Assembly (NCBI GenBank): GCA_900551095.1
Contig: URUJ01000011.1
Span: 1-42,155, forward strand
Length of the DNA: 42,155 nucleotides
Source: an uncultured Anaerococcus sp.
GTDB lineage: Bacteria > Bacillota > Clostridia > Tissierellales > Peptoniphilaceae
Direction of reading: 5' to 3'
A model generated the notes under the pieces. It did no database searches and had not been told where the DNA came from. It was given only the letters and a program-made list of their open reading frames with translations. The position numbers were made by a program, and so were the translations under genes. Of this stretch, positions 24,296 through 33,338 are shown piece after piece; positions within the stretch are counted from its first letter, which is position 1, and the number at the start of each line of letters is the position of its first letter.

Positions 24296-25289
24296 AGAAT
24301 ATGTATTTGAGGTAGAAAATCTACAAACTCATTTTCCGATTTATGAAGGATTTATCAAGAAAAAACAAGTCGGAGCAGTAAAGGCAGTAGACAATGTATC
24401 CTTCAAGGTAAAAAAGGGCGAAACCCTAGGAATAGTTGGAGAATCAGGCTGTGGCAAGACAACCCTTGGCAAATCTATCATGCGTCTTGAAGAGCCAACT
24501 GGTGGTTCAGTTAAATATAACTTGCACGGAACAATGACAGATATAACCAAGTTTAATAAGGATGAGCTATTTGATTTTAGAAAAGAAGTACAAATGGTTT
24601 TCCAAGATCCTTATTCTGCCCTAAACCCAATGAAAAAAATCTATGATGCCTTTAAAGGTCCTCTTGAAGTTCACGGCATAAAAAGCGAAACTGACCTTAA
24701 ACTTGTTATAGAAGATAGACTAAAAAGAGTAAACTTGAGAAAAGATTTTGTCTATAGGTATCCGCATGAGTTTTCTGGTGGACAAAGGCAAAGACTTTGT
24801 ATAGCAAGAGCCCTATCTGTCTCACCAGACGTAGTAATCTTAGACGAACCAGTATCAGCCCTTGATGTATCTATCCAAGCTCAAGTAATAAATCTACTTC
24901 AAGATATACAAAAAGAACTTGAATTGACCTACATATTTATTGCCCATGACCTATCAGTAGTAGAATATATTTCAGATAGAATTATAGTAATGTATTTAGG
25001 TACAATAATGGAAATTGCAACAAGTGAGAAGATGAACAAATCTCCTGCACATCCATATACCCAAGCTTTATTATCTGCTGTACCTATTCCTATAGTGGGT
25101 AGAAAGAGTAATAGAATTGTCCTTGAAGGAGATGTGCCAAGTCCTATTCATAAACCATCAGGATGTCCTTTCCACAATAGGTGTCCAAAGGTCATGGATA
25201 TTTGTAAGAAAGAAGTACCACACTTAAGAGAAATAGATTCAGACCACCAAGTTGCTTGCCACTTATATCAAGGAAGTAATAATGAATAA
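24282..25289 (+). CDS. OppF/DppF-type ABC ATPase of the sialic-acid importer
   Basis: A 335-aa ATPase forming a heterodimer with the preceding ATPase. Walker A is GESGCGKT, FSGGQRQRLCIARAL the signature and ILDEPVSALDVSIQAQVINLL the Walker B. The C-terminal extension contains GCPFHNRCPKVMDICKKEVP. Its last bases overlap the esterase start, linking transport to the catabolic half of the operon. Confidence 0.93.
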   Translation: MNKNEEYVFEVENLQTHFPIYEGFIKKKQVGAVKAVDNVSFKVKKGETLGIVGESGCGKTTLGKSIMRLEEPTGGSVKYNLHGTMTDITKFNKDELFDFRKEVQMVFQDPYSALNPMKKIYDAFKGPLEVHGIKSETDLKLVIEDRLKRVNLRKDFVYRYPHEFSGGQRQRLCIARALSVSPDVVILDEPVSALDVSIQAQVINLLQDIQKELELTYIFIAHDLSVVEYISDRIIVMYLGTIMEIATSEKMNKSPAHPYTQALLSAVPIPIVGRKSNRIVLEGDVPSPIHKPSGCPFHNRCPKVMDICKKEVPHLREIDSDHQVACHLYQGSNNE

Positions 25290-26823
25290 AAAACACTTTA
25301 ACAGTGTAGATGAGATGACCTACACAAAACTCGATAACCATAAACCAAGTGATTTTGATGAGTTTTGGGAAAAGAAAATAGAGGAAATAAAAAATTTAAA
25401 TCCTAAAGTAACTATAGAAAAAACCTTTAATACAGAATTTGCAAGGGCAGAATATTACGATTTATACTTTGAAAGTTTTGATAAAAGTAAGATTCATTGC
25501 AAATACTTAAAACCAAAAGTAGACGGCAATACTCCGATAGTGGTAATATTCCACGGTTATCCTGGAGCTACTCGTTCGTATTTTGAATATTCTGCTTTTC
25601 TTGATAAAGGTATAGCAGTTTTAGGGATGGACTGTAGGGGGCAAGGCGGACGTAGCTATGAAATGGAACAACCTAGACTAAATATGGGACCAACAGTGTC
25701 AGGTCATATTGTTGATGGTCTACATGGCAAAAAAGAAGATTTATTTTATATAAATATCTACAAAGACGCCTACCTTGCTGTAAATGTTGCAAGAAATCTA
25801 GCTGATATTGACAAAGATAACATTTTTATAGCTGGTTCTTCCCAAGGAGGAGGAATCTCTATTGTGACAGCTGCCCTACAAAAGAATATCAAAAAAATGT
25901 ATCTTCTATACCCATTCTTAACTGATTATAGGAAAGTTTTTGAACTTGACTATGATGAGATAGCCTATGAAGGTTTGAGGTATTATTCCAGATGGTATGA
26001 TCCTCAAGGCAAAAAAATAGAGGAGACATTTAGAAAATTAGCTTACATTGATGCGGCAAACTTTGCTTCGAAAATTGATGCTGAAATTATTTATGGAATA
26101 AGCCTAGCAGATGAAGTTATCCCTCCTGAAGTACAGTTTGCTGTATACAATGAAATTAAATCGCAGAAAAAATTATACCAATTTAAAGGCTTTGGTCACG
26201 AAAGAATTTGTCCGATGGAAGATAAAGCAGTTGGATTTTTTATAGGTGACGAAAGCATAGATTACAATATAGAAAAGAATATAAAGACAGGCGAGTTTAA
26301 TTTTTCATATAAATATATAGACAATGGTAACAAAGACTTAATGGTATATTTAAACCAAACTATGACTGTAGGAAGCCATTATCTAAGAAGATTTTCAGTA
26401 CTTAATCTTGATTCACTATCATATGATTTTAACCATGATGAATCTGATTTATCAAATATAGAGTATTTGCTAGACCAGTACAAGGATAAATATGAGAGGA
26501 TTTTCCTCCTTGCCCAAAGGGAAAATTGTGTATTTGCAATCAATCTTGCAAAAAAAATAAATTGCAAAGTCTTGATCTTACAGGGGATGCTCTTTGATGA
26601 TAGAACAATAGAAGAGGTAAAAGATTTAAAAGCCAATGTACTTATGGCTTCCTGCGGGCTTGATTATGAAGAAGATAAGGAATTGACAAAAAAAGTAGCA
26701 GATAGTATCGACTCTTGCAAGGTCATATATTATCCAAAATATGAATATGAAAGAATAAACGACTTCGAAGATGAAAAAATGGTGTTTTTAAACAAAGTTA
26801 TAAAAGGGGAAGAAAATGAATAA
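25282..26823 (+). CDS. CE7-like acetyl esterase with C-terminal extension, possible sialate O-acetylesterase
   Basis: A 513-aa cytoplasmic protein. Residues 1 to about 320 form an acetylxylan esterase / cephalosporin C deacetylase (CE7) domain with RGQGGRS, the nucleophile S187 in GSSQGG, D277 in SLADEV and H306 in FGHERI. Residues about 321-513 are extra compared with the usual CE7 length of about 320 and look like a degenerate alpha/beta-hydrolase-like or regulatory domain; I see no GxSxG there. ATG 25282 is chosen because AAGGAAG precedes it. The frame is open further upstream from TTG 25252 inside the OppF-like gene. The nan context suggests removal of O-acetyl groups from sialic acids; that is inference. 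Confidence 0.82.
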   Translation: MNKKHFNSVDEMTYTKLDNHKPSDFDEFWEKKIEEIKNLNPKVTIEKTFNTEFARAEYYDLYFESFDKSKIHCKYLKPKVDGNTPIVVIFHGYPGATRSYFEYSAFLDKGIAVLGMDCRGQGGRSYEMEQPRLNMGPTVSGHIVDGLHGKKEDLFYINIYKDAYLAVNVARNLADIDKDNIFIAGSSQGGGISIVTAALQKNIKKMYLLYPFLTDYRKVFELDYDEIAYEGLRYYSRWYDPQGKKIEETFRKLAYIDAANFASKIDAEIIYGISLADEVIPPEVQFAVYNEIKSQKKLYQFKGFGHERICPMEDKAVGFFIGDESIDYNIEKNIKTGEFNFSYKYIDNGNKDLMVYLNQTMTVGSHYLRRFSVLNLDSLSYDFNHDESDLSNIEYLLDQYKDKYERIFLLAQRENCVFAINLAKKINCKVLILQGMLFDDRTIEEVKDLKANVLMASCGLDYEEDKELTKKVADSIDSCKVIYYPKYEYERINDFEDEKMVFLNKVIKGEENE

Positions 26824-27757
26824 ATTTAGCGTGAAAGATTTTAATGGAGTAATACCAGCTAGCTTATCAATATTTGATAAAAATGAAGAACTAGACGAAA
26901 AAGCTACAAAAGAATTCATAAAATTTTTATTAGGATTTGATATTAACGGACTCTACCTAGCTGGTTCTACTGGTGAAGGATTTTTGATGACAGATGAAGA
27001 AAGAAAAAAATCCGTAGAAGCTGTCATGGAAGTTGCAGGAGATAAGGTGCCTGTTGTTGTCCACGTAGGAAATATTGGCACAAAAAAGACCATAGAACTT
27101 GCCAAACACGCAAAAGAATGTGGTGCGACAGCAATTTCTTCTGTTCCACCTTTTTATTGGAAATTTAACAGCGAACAAATTGCAGGCTACTACAAAGATA
27201 TAGCTGATGCTGTTGATATGCCAATGATTATCTACAATGTTCCCCTAGCTGGAGCAATGTCAAAAGATTTGATTGTAGAACTTTCTAAAATAGATAACAT
27301 CAAGGGAGTTAAATACACTAACACCGATATTTACCAAATTCCACTAATTAGAGAAGAAGTTGGCAAAGATTTCATGATCTATGGCGGTGCTGATGAACTT
27401 GCAAGTTCTAATATGCTTATAGGTGTAGATGGAATAGTTGGATCATTTTATAATATATTCCCTGATTTATTTATAGATATCTATACCAGTATCAAAAACG
27501 GTGAAATAGCTAAAGCTTACGAACTCCAACAAGACGCAGTTAGATTAATTACCCCTGTAGTTGGCACAGGCAACATGGTTGCAGGTATCAAAGCTTTACT
27601 TAGAGAAGCAGGTGTAAGTGCAGGCTACGCTAGAAACCCATTTATAAACTTCTACGACGAAGATCAAAAGAAACTTGCTAAGGAAATTGTAGACCTTGCC
27701 AACAAACATGAAATGAAAAATATCAAAATAATTGACCTACTAAGAGAGAAATATTAA
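26816..27757 (+). CDS. nanA: N-acetylneuraminate lyase
   Basis: A 313-aa class I aldolase of the DHDPS/NAL superfamily that splits N-acetylneuraminate into N-acetylmannosamine and pyruvate. The pyruvate-binding GSTGEGFLMTDEERK, the catalytic Tyr in IIYNVP and the Schiff-base Lys in GVKYTNTD are present. FLMT in place of the GEF-L-T pattern of DHDPS, and the neighbouring ROK kinase and NanE, favour lyase over dihydrodipicolinate synthase. It overlaps both the esterase gene and the kinase gene by a few bases. Confidence 0.93.
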   Translation: MNKFSVKDFNGVIPASLSIFDKNEELDEKATKEFIKFLLGFDINGLYLAGSTGEGFLMTDEERKKSVEAVMEVAGDKVPVVVHVGNIGTKKTIELAKHAKECGATAISSVPPFYWKFNSEQIAGYYKDIADAVDMPMIIYNVPLAGAMSKDLIVELSKIDNIKGVKYTNTDIYQIPLIREEVGKDFMIYGGADELASSNMLIGVDGIVGSFYNIFPDLFIDIYTSIKNGEIAKAYELQQDAVRLITPVVGTGNMVAGIKALLREAGVSAGYARNPFINFYDEDQKKLAKEIVDLANKHEMKNIKIIDLLREKY

Positions 27758-28635
27758 TGGCAGTGCTTTGTTTAGACATTGGCGGCACTGAAGTTAAGGC
27801 AATGCTTAAGGGCTTAGATTTTGAAAAAAATCTTCCTAATTTCCCTTCAAAGGCAGGAGCAAATGCCCCTTCTATAAAAGATGACGTATTCGAATTGGTA
27901 GAAAAAATAAAAAATGAATACGACATAGAAGGCATTGCAATTTCAACAGCCGGCATGGTAGATTATAAAACAGGAATAATAGCAGGACATGGTCCAACAT
28001 TTAAAAACTACAAGGGTTTTGATTGGAAAAAGGAAATAAGAGAAAAGTTAAATATTCCGGCTGTAGTTGAAAATGACGTTAAGTCAGCAGCTATGGGAGA
28101 ATTAACTTTTGGTGCAGGAAAAGGTGCAAGTTCAGCCTTTGTATTAACTGTTGGTACAGGCATTGGCGGAGCTTTGATTCTTGATGGCAAGCTTTATAGG
28201 GGCGCAAGTGGACACGCTGGCGAGATAGGTTATATGCCTTTTGAAACAGATAAGTTTGAAGCCTTAGGCTCTACTAGTGCCCTATCACAAAAATCCTTAA
28301 GACTTTTCCCAGAGAAAAATCTAAAAAATGGCAAAGAGATTTTTGATGCGATAGATAGAGGAGATAAAGACGCTATCAAACTAGTTGATGATATGACAAA
28401 TATCCTTGCTCGTGGTATAGCAAATATTATGTTGATTGTAAACCCTGAAATGATTCTTATAGGCGGCGGCATAAGCGAGCAAAAAGAAAAATTCCTAGAT
28501 CCAATTATAGAAAAGATAAAAGGCTATGTGCCAGAAAATATTTTTAGCTCTACTGAAATAAAAGCGACTGAGCTTGGAAATAAATCTGGACTTTATGGAG
28601 CCTACGCTATCTACAAACAAAGTAAAAATGAATGA
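27757..28635 (+). CDS. ROK-family sugar kinase, probable N-acetylmannosamine kinase
   Basis: A 292-aa kinase expected to phosphorylate N-acetylmannosamine for NanE. ATP-binding DIGGTEVK is near the N-terminus, the catalytic Asp is in VENDVKSAAMGE, and GTGIGGALILDGKLYRGASGHAGEIG is the ROK signature. The zinc-binding Cys cluster (CxCGxxGC) found in many ROK kinases is absent, as is common in Firmicute NanK-like proteins. ATG 27757 overlaps the last base of the nanA stop. Substrate assignment comes from operon context. Confidence 0.85.
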   Translation: MAVLCLDIGGTEVKAMLKGLDFEKNLPNFPSKAGANAPSIKDDVFELVEKIKNEYDIEGIAISTAGMVDYKTGIIAGHGPTFKNYKGFDWKKEIREKLNIPAVVENDVKSAAMGELTFGAGKGASSAFVLTVGTGIGGALILDGKLYRGASGHAGEIGYMPFETDKFEALGSTSALSQKSLRLFPEKNLKNGKEIFDAIDRGDKDAIKLVDDMTNILARGIANIMLIVNPEMILIGGGISEQKEKFLDPIIEKIKGYVPENIFSSTEIKATELGNKSGLYGAYAIYKQSKNE

Positions 28636-29461
28636 TAATTATGAATCAATACTGCCGCTAATTGAATCAAAATATGAAGAATTTACTGATGTAGAAAAAG
28701 TAATTGCAGATTATTTCCTAGATACAGAAGATACCGAATTAACGTCAAAAGATGTTTCGAAAAAATTATATACATCTGAAGCAGCCCTAACTCGTTTCGC
28801 AAAGAAATTAGGTCTTGCGGGCTATAGAGAGTTTGTTTATAGGTTTAAAATCTCAAGGAAGATGAGTTTTAACAAAAAAGAAGAAATAGGAAGTCCTATT
28901 TTTGACACTTATAGGGAGATCCTCTTAAAGAGCTATAATCTCTATTCGCATGATGATTACGAAAGATTAGTCGAAGAAATACTAAAATCACAGAGGATTT
29001 ATGTATATGGGGTAGGCTCATCTGGAAATCTCGCAGCAGAGTTTGCAACTAGGCTTATAAGGCTTGGTTTTGATGCAGAATCTGTCACAGATACCCATAT
29101 GCTACTATTAAATTCTGTAAGACTTAAAAAAGGTGAGATGGTTATAGGGATATCCTATTCTGGAAAATCAATAGAAGTTATAGACGGACTCAGAAAAGCA
29201 GCCAAGCTTGGACTTAAGACAGTGCTTTTTGTATCAAACGATAAAAGCAAGTGGGTAGAGGATTTTGATTTTGTAATGCTTCTTGCCCATAAGCAAAATC
29301 TTGAGTATGCAAATATCATCTCGCCACAGTTTCCAGCTATGGTCATGCTTGATATTCTCTTTAAGAAACTATATGATAAGAGACTTACCTCGGGTGATGT
29401 ATATATGGAATCAGTTAACGAAATGCTTCAACTAATAAAGGAGAAAGACGATGGACATTAA
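28628..29461 (+). CDS. RpiR-family transcriptional regulator with SIS domain
   Basis: A 277-aa regulator. The N-terminal helix-turn-helix is at about residues 1-80 (VIADYFLDTEDTELTSKDVSKKLYTSEAALTRFAKKLGLAGY). A SIS sugar-phosphate-binding domain covers about 120-250 (IYVYGVGSSGNLAAEFATRL; VIGISYSGKSIEVIDG). ATG 28628 is chosen because it overlaps the kinase end by 8 bases in typical operon fashion; the frame also runs upstream from TTG 28574. In nan operons such regulators (NanR type) sense ManNAc-6-P or GlcNAc-6-P, so it probably controls this operon. The inverted repeat at 19576-19643 is a candidate site. Confidence 0.9.
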   Translation: MNDNYESILPLIESKYEEFTDVEKVIADYFLDTEDTELTSKDVSKKLYTSEAALTRFAKKLGLAGYREFVYRFKISRKMSFNKKEEIGSPIFDTYREILLKSYNLYSHDDYERLVEEILKSQRIYVYGVGSSGNLAAEFATRLIRLGFDAESVTDTHMLLLNSVRLKKGEMVIGISYSGKSIEVIDGLRKAAKLGLKTVLFVSNDKSKWVEDFDFVMLLAHKQNLEYANIISPQFPAMVMLDILFKKLYDKRLTSGDVYMESVNEMLQLIKEKDDGH

Positions 29462-30140
29462 TGAGAAACTAAAAAAAGGACTGATAGTTTCTTGCCAAGC
29501 CTTAGACAACGAACCTCTCCACTCATCATTTATTATGGGTAGGATGGCTCTTGCGGCTAAGATGGCGGGAGCCGTTGGTATCAGGGCTAACACTGTTAGC
29601 GATATACAAGAAATTAAGAAAAATGTAGACCTTCCAATTATAGGAATTATAAAAAAAGACTACGATAATAGTGAAGTTTACATAACTCCAACAATGGACG
29701 AGGTAGATTGTCTAGTAGCTGAGGGAGTCGATATAATAGCTACTGATGGAACAAATAGCAAAAGACCAAAAAACGAAGGACTTAAAGATTTCTATGAGGA
29801 AATAAGGGCAAAATATCCTGATATTAAGCTAATGGCTGATTGTTCTACAGTTGATGAAGCAATCATGGCTGATAAACTTGGTTTTGACTATATTGGAACA
29901 ACTTTGATTGGCTATACTCCACAATCTAAAGGAGACCAAATCGACGCTGATGATTTTAAGATTCTTAGAGAAATTATTGAGAAAGTAAATCATCCAGTAA
30001 TCGCAGAAGGCAATGTAGATAAGCCAGAAAAGGCAAAAAGAGTCCTAGAACTAGGAGCTTTAACAGTAGTTGTAGGTGGAGCTATCACAAGACCACAAAA
30101 TATCGCAAAGAAATTTGTAGATTGTATAGAAACATTATAA
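29451..30140 (+). CDS. nanE: N-acetylmannosamine-6-phosphate 2-epimerase
   Basis: A 229-aa TIM-barrel enzyme converting ManNAc-6-P to GlcNAc-6-P. Family text is GLIVSCQALDNEPLHSS, IGIIKKDYDNSEVYITPT, VDIIATDGTNSKRPK, LMADCSTVDEA, IGTTLIGYTPQSKG and VIAEGNVDKPEKA, with the catalytic Lys and Glu in IKKDY and AEGN. It overlaps the regulator gene by 11 bases and is the last gene of the operon. Deacetylase and deaminase (nagA, nagB) to complete the pathway are not in the window. Confidence 0.95.
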   Translation: MDINEKLKKGLIVSCQALDNEPLHSSFIMGRMALAAKMAGAVGIRANTVSDIQEIKKNVDLPIIGIIKKDYDNSEVYITPTMDEVDCLVAEGVDIIATDGTNSKRPKNEGLKDFYEEIRAKYPDIKLMADCSTVDEAIMADKLGFDYIGTTLIGYTPQSKGDQIDADDFKILREIIEKVNHPVIAEGNVDKPEKAKRVLELGALTVVVGGAITRPQNIAKKFVDCIETL

Positions 30141-30148
30141 TATTTTTA

Positions 30149-30178
30149 GGCAGTTCTTTTAAAGAGCTGTCTTTTTTT
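30149..30178 (+). terminator. Terminator of the sialic-acid operon
   Basis: GGCAGTTCTTT (30149-30159) pairs with AAAGAGCTGTC (30161-30171), including G-U pairs, and is followed by seven T. Confidence 0.8.
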
Positions 30179-30188
30179 GGGAAAAAAT

Positions 30189-30217
30189 TTAGCAAGTTTT
30201 TTAAAATTTGATATAAT
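30189..30217 (+). promoter_or_regulatory. Promoter of the iron-type ABC importer operon
   Basis: TTAGCA (30189-30194), a 17-base spacer and an extended -10 TGATATAAT (TATAAT 30212-30217). I see no convincing Fur box beside it. Confidence 0.6.
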
Positions 30218-30264
30218 ATTAAAGTAGACTATTTTAGTCGGATATTTTTATCAAGGAGGAAAAG

Positions 30265-31476
30265 ATGAAAGCTTATAAAAAAATATTTTACGCTTTATCA
30301 ATAAATGCTTTTTTGCTAGCAGGTCTTAGTGGCTGCGATAGTGAAAAAGAAGTTACCCAAATAGAAGAAAAGGCAATAAGTAAAGAAGAAAAGTCAGTAA
30401 GTAAAGAAAAAAAGACAAAAGAAGAAAGCAAAGAACCTACTGAGAAAGTTAGTGAAGATAATATAGAAGATGATGAAACTAGGACTATAACCGACCACGC
30501 TGGCAATGAAGTTACTTTGCCAAAGGAAATAAAAAGAGTCGTAATCGACCAGGTCCCTATCCTATCAACTTACATGGCCTACCACGGAGGAGAAGCTCCT
30601 TACATAGTTGGCTATGCAGGAAGCTTAAAACAAGTAGCGGAAAAAACCGTCCTAAAAGACATTGCTCCAGAGTTAATGGACGCAGAAGAAACTGTCCATG
30701 GCCAATCAGACCTAAATATAGAAGAAATTATCAAATTAAAACCAGATGTGATTTTTTATAATTCTACAAACAAAGACCGTTATGAAGTTCTTTCAAAATC
30801 CGGTATTCCATGTGTAGGTTTTGCCACAATCGGCACTCTTGGCAAGGCTGACCCAATAGAAAGATACGGCCAATGGCTTACACTTTTAGAAGATGTCTTT
30901 GATGAAAAAGGAAAAACAGCAGATTTCCAAAAAGCAGGAGAAAAAATCGTAAAAGATGTTGAAGAAAGAATCGCAACAGTAGACCAAAAAGATAGGCCAA
31001 CTGGCATGATTTTATGGAAATATAATGATACAGTACCAATAGTTGCAGGTAAGGGAACTTTTGGTGATTTTTGGCTAAAAAGAATCGGCGTTAAGAATGT
31101 ATTTGAAGATGCCAAAGGCTATGCCCAGGTCAATGTAGAAGAAATTTATAAACAAAATCCAGAAATTTTATACCTAGATGGGCCAGGTTTATTAAATATG
31201 ACTACAAGTGACGTTTTAGAAAACAAGGTCGAGGGCTTTGATTTTTCAAATATGGATGCAGTTAAGAATGAAAAAGTATACAATTCAAAACTTGGTATGT
31301 GGAACTGGCTTACACCAAATCCTGACGGTCCGCTTGTTTATGCTTGGCTTGCTAGCGTAACTTACCCAGAAGCCTTAAAAGATTATGACCTAAAAGGCGA
31401 AATCAAAGACTATTATAAGACCTGGTACAAGTATGATCTAACAGACGAAGAAATAGACGATATGTTTGATATATGA
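30265..31476 (+). CDS. Iron/siderophore-type ABC substrate-binding lipoprotein
   Basis: A 403-aa lipoprotein with lipobox LSGC (Cys24), a Lys/Glu-rich spacer to about residue 70, then a class III (BtuF/FepB-like) periplasmic-binding domain beginning TRTITDHAGNEVTLPKEIKRVV. LNIEEIIKLKPDVIFYNST and VNVEEIYKQNPEILYLDGPG are typical of the fold. With the FecCD permease and FecE-like ATPase it forms a complete importer for an iron chelate, haem or cobalamin; the ligand cannot be decided. The stop overlaps the permease start by 4 bases. A strong ribosome site (AAGGAGG) precedes the ATG. Confidence 0.9.
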   Translation: MKAYKKIFYALSINAFLLAGLSGCDSEKEVTQIEEKAISKEEKSVSKEKKTKEESKEPTEKVSEDNIEDDETRTITDHAGNEVTLPKEIKRVVIDQVPILSTYMAYHGGEAPYIVGYAGSLKQVAEKTVLKDIAPELMDAEETVHGQSDLNIEEIIKLKPDVIFYNSTNKDRYEVLSKSGIPCVGFATIGTLGKADPIERYGQWLTLLEDVFDEKGKTADFQKAGEKIVKDVEERIATVDQKDRPTGMILWKYNDTVPIVAGKGTFGDFWLKRIGVKNVFEDAKGYAQVNVEEIYKQNPEILYLDGPGLLNMTTSDVLENKVEGFDFSNMDAVKNEKVYNSKLGMWNWLTPNPDGPLVYAWLASVTYPEALKDYDLKGEIKDYYKTWYKYDLTDEEIDDMFDI

Positions 31477-32501
31477 TAAAAAACCTACTCATCAAAGAAA
31501 GAAAATTTAGACCGATAGGAATATTCATATTGATATTACTGCCATTACTATCAAGCCTCTTTGCCCTCAGTATTGGCAGGCTTTCTATAAGTCCTAGAGA
31601 AATTCTAGGATTTTTCCTATCATTAATAAAAAATGAATCCTACGATGCCATGCTAGAATCAGTTATTATAAACATCAGGCTTCCTAGGATACTAACAGCC
31701 CTTATTGTTGGGGCAGGCCTATCTGTAGCGGGACTTGCCTTTCAGTCGATATTTGCAAACCCCCTTGCGACACCTGACATCCTAGGAGTCGCTTCATCAG
31801 CAAGTCTTGGGGCAATTATCGGCATACTTTTTTCATTACCAGTTTTAGAAACGCAAATTTTAGCCATGGTAACTGGGCTTTTGGGAGTGGTCTTGGTGAT
31901 AAAAATATCCCAAAAAGATGGACAAATGCCTACAATTATGCTCATCATATCGGGGCTTGTAATATCATCCCTAGCAAATGCCTTGGGATCTCTATTAAAA
32001 TACACAGCAGATCCAACAGATAAGCTACCTGCCATTACTTATTGGTTAATGGGTTCTTTTGCAAGAAGCTCTTTTCAAAACCTGCTCCTTGCCGGACCTG
32101 TTCTTATTTTTGGAATTATTATAATTTGGACAAAAGGGTTTTCGTTAAATATTCTAAGCCTATCTAGCGATGAAGCGGAAAGTTTAGGTCTTGACGTCAA
32201 AAAAACTAGGCTTAGGCTAATTATAGCATCAACTATGATTACAGCTTCTTCGATTTCCCTTTGTGGACAAATTGGTTTTATAGGACTGATAATTCCCCAT
32301 ATGGCAAGGATGATAATTGGTGCAAATACCAGATATTTGATACCTTTAAGTCTATCCTTGGGGGCAGGACTTATGGTTATAATCGAAGCCTTATCAAGGT
32401 CTGTTTCTGTCATTGAGCTTCCTATTTCGATAATTACAGCAATCATTGGAGCACCAATAATTATAAGGCTAATTAGGACGACCGGAGGAGTTTTTAGATG
32501 A
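31473..32501 (+). CDS. FecCD-family ABC permease
   Basis: A 342-aa, strongly hydrophobic permease with about ten helices. Family text includes ILGFFLSLIKNE, the characteristic NIRLPRILTALIVGAGLSVAGLAFQ, NPLATPDILGVASSASLGAI, and near the end CGQIGFIGLIIPHMARMIIG, which contacts the ATPase. It overlaps both neighbours by 4 bases. Confidence 0.93.
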   Translation: MIKNLLIKERKFRPIGIFILILLPLLSSLFALSIGRLSISPREILGFFLSLIKNESYDAMLESVIINIRLPRILTALIVGAGLSVAGLAFQSIFANPLATPDILGVASSASLGAIIGILFSLPVLETQILAMVTGLLGVVLVIKISQKDGQMPTIMLIISGLVISSLANALGSLLKYTADPTDKLPAITYWLMGSFARSSFQNLLLAGPVLIFGIIIIWTKGFSLNILSLSSDEAESLGLDVKKTRLRLIIASTMITASSISLCGQIGFIGLIIPHMARMIIGANTRYLIPLSLSLGAGLMVIIEALSRSVSVIELPISIITAIIGAPIIIRLIRTTGGVFR

Positions 32502-33289
32502 CTTTAGAAGTGATAAATGCGAAGTTTTATTACAAAAAAGATCAGATTTTATTTGACAAGCTCTCATTTAAATTACATCCTGGAGAAATCCTAGCTGTCA
32601 TGGGAGCAAATGGGGCAGGCAAAACCAGCCTAATTAGGTGTATATGTGGTTTTGAGAAATTTATAGAAGGAAGCTGTAAAATTAACGATATGGACCTAGA
32701 GGAAATTCCTAAAAAAGACCTGCGGGATCAAATGTCCTATATTCCCCAAAAAAGAGAAGCAGCCTTTTCCTACACAGGCATAGATATGGTTGTCTTTGGG
32801 CTAGCAAATAAAATAGGGCCTTTTGGAAAACCAAGCGATGCTGATTATATCCTAGCAGAAAAAATAATGAGAGATTTGGGGATAACCCACCTAGAAAACA
32901 AACCTTGCTCAAAGATAAGTGGCGGAGAATATCAGATGTTAATAATCGCAAGGGCTCTTATAAAAAATCCTCAAATCCTTATCTTAGATGAAGCGGAAAG
33001 TGGTCTAGATTTCAAAAACCAACTAAAGATAATAAATCTCCTAAAAGACCTCGCCAAAAAGAGAAACATGACAATAATTTTCAACACCCACTACCCAAAC
33101 TACGCCTTGAAAATAGCGGATAAGGTTCTGATTTTGCAAAAAAATGATAAATATTTCTATGGATCAAAAGATATAATAAATGAAGAAAATATAAAAAAAG
33201 CCTTTGGAGTTGACGCTTTAATAAAAAATATAACTACAAATGGCAAAACAGAAAAAATCTTAATTCCCTATAAACTTGTAGAAAACTAG
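32498..33289 (+). CDS. FecE/BtuD-type ABC transporter ATPase
   Basis: A 263-aa ATPase. Walker A is GANGAGKT at about residues 35-42, YIPQKREAAFSYTGIDMVVFG is the Q-loop region typical of iron-chelate ATPases, ISGGEYQMLIIARALIKNP the signature and LILDEAESGLDFKNQ the Walker B (Ala-Glu-Ser replaces the usual Pro-Thr-Ser). It is the last gene of the iron-type importer operon. Confidence 0.92.
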   Translation: MTLEVINAKFYYKKDQILFDKLSFKLHPGEILAVMGANGAGKTSLIRCICGFEKFIEGSCKINDMDLEEIPKKDLRDQMSYIPQKREAAFSYTGIDMVVFGLANKIGPFGKPSDADYILAEKIMRDLGITHLENKPCSKISGGEYQMLIIARALIKNPQILILDEAESGLDFKNQLKIINLLKDLAKKRNMTIIFNTHYPNYALKIADKVLILQKNDKYFYGSKDIINEENIKKAFGVDALIKNITTNGKTEKILIPYKLVEN

Positions 33290-33338
33290 TATATAATATA
33301 GAAGCTAATCAAAATTAAAATTCATTATTAATAAACCT

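Noticed and set aside
26816..27757. Dihydrodipicolinate synthase instead of N-acetylneuraminate lyase.
   Set aside because: The fold is shared, but the adjoining kinase, RpiR regulator and nanE fit only the sialic-acid pathway.
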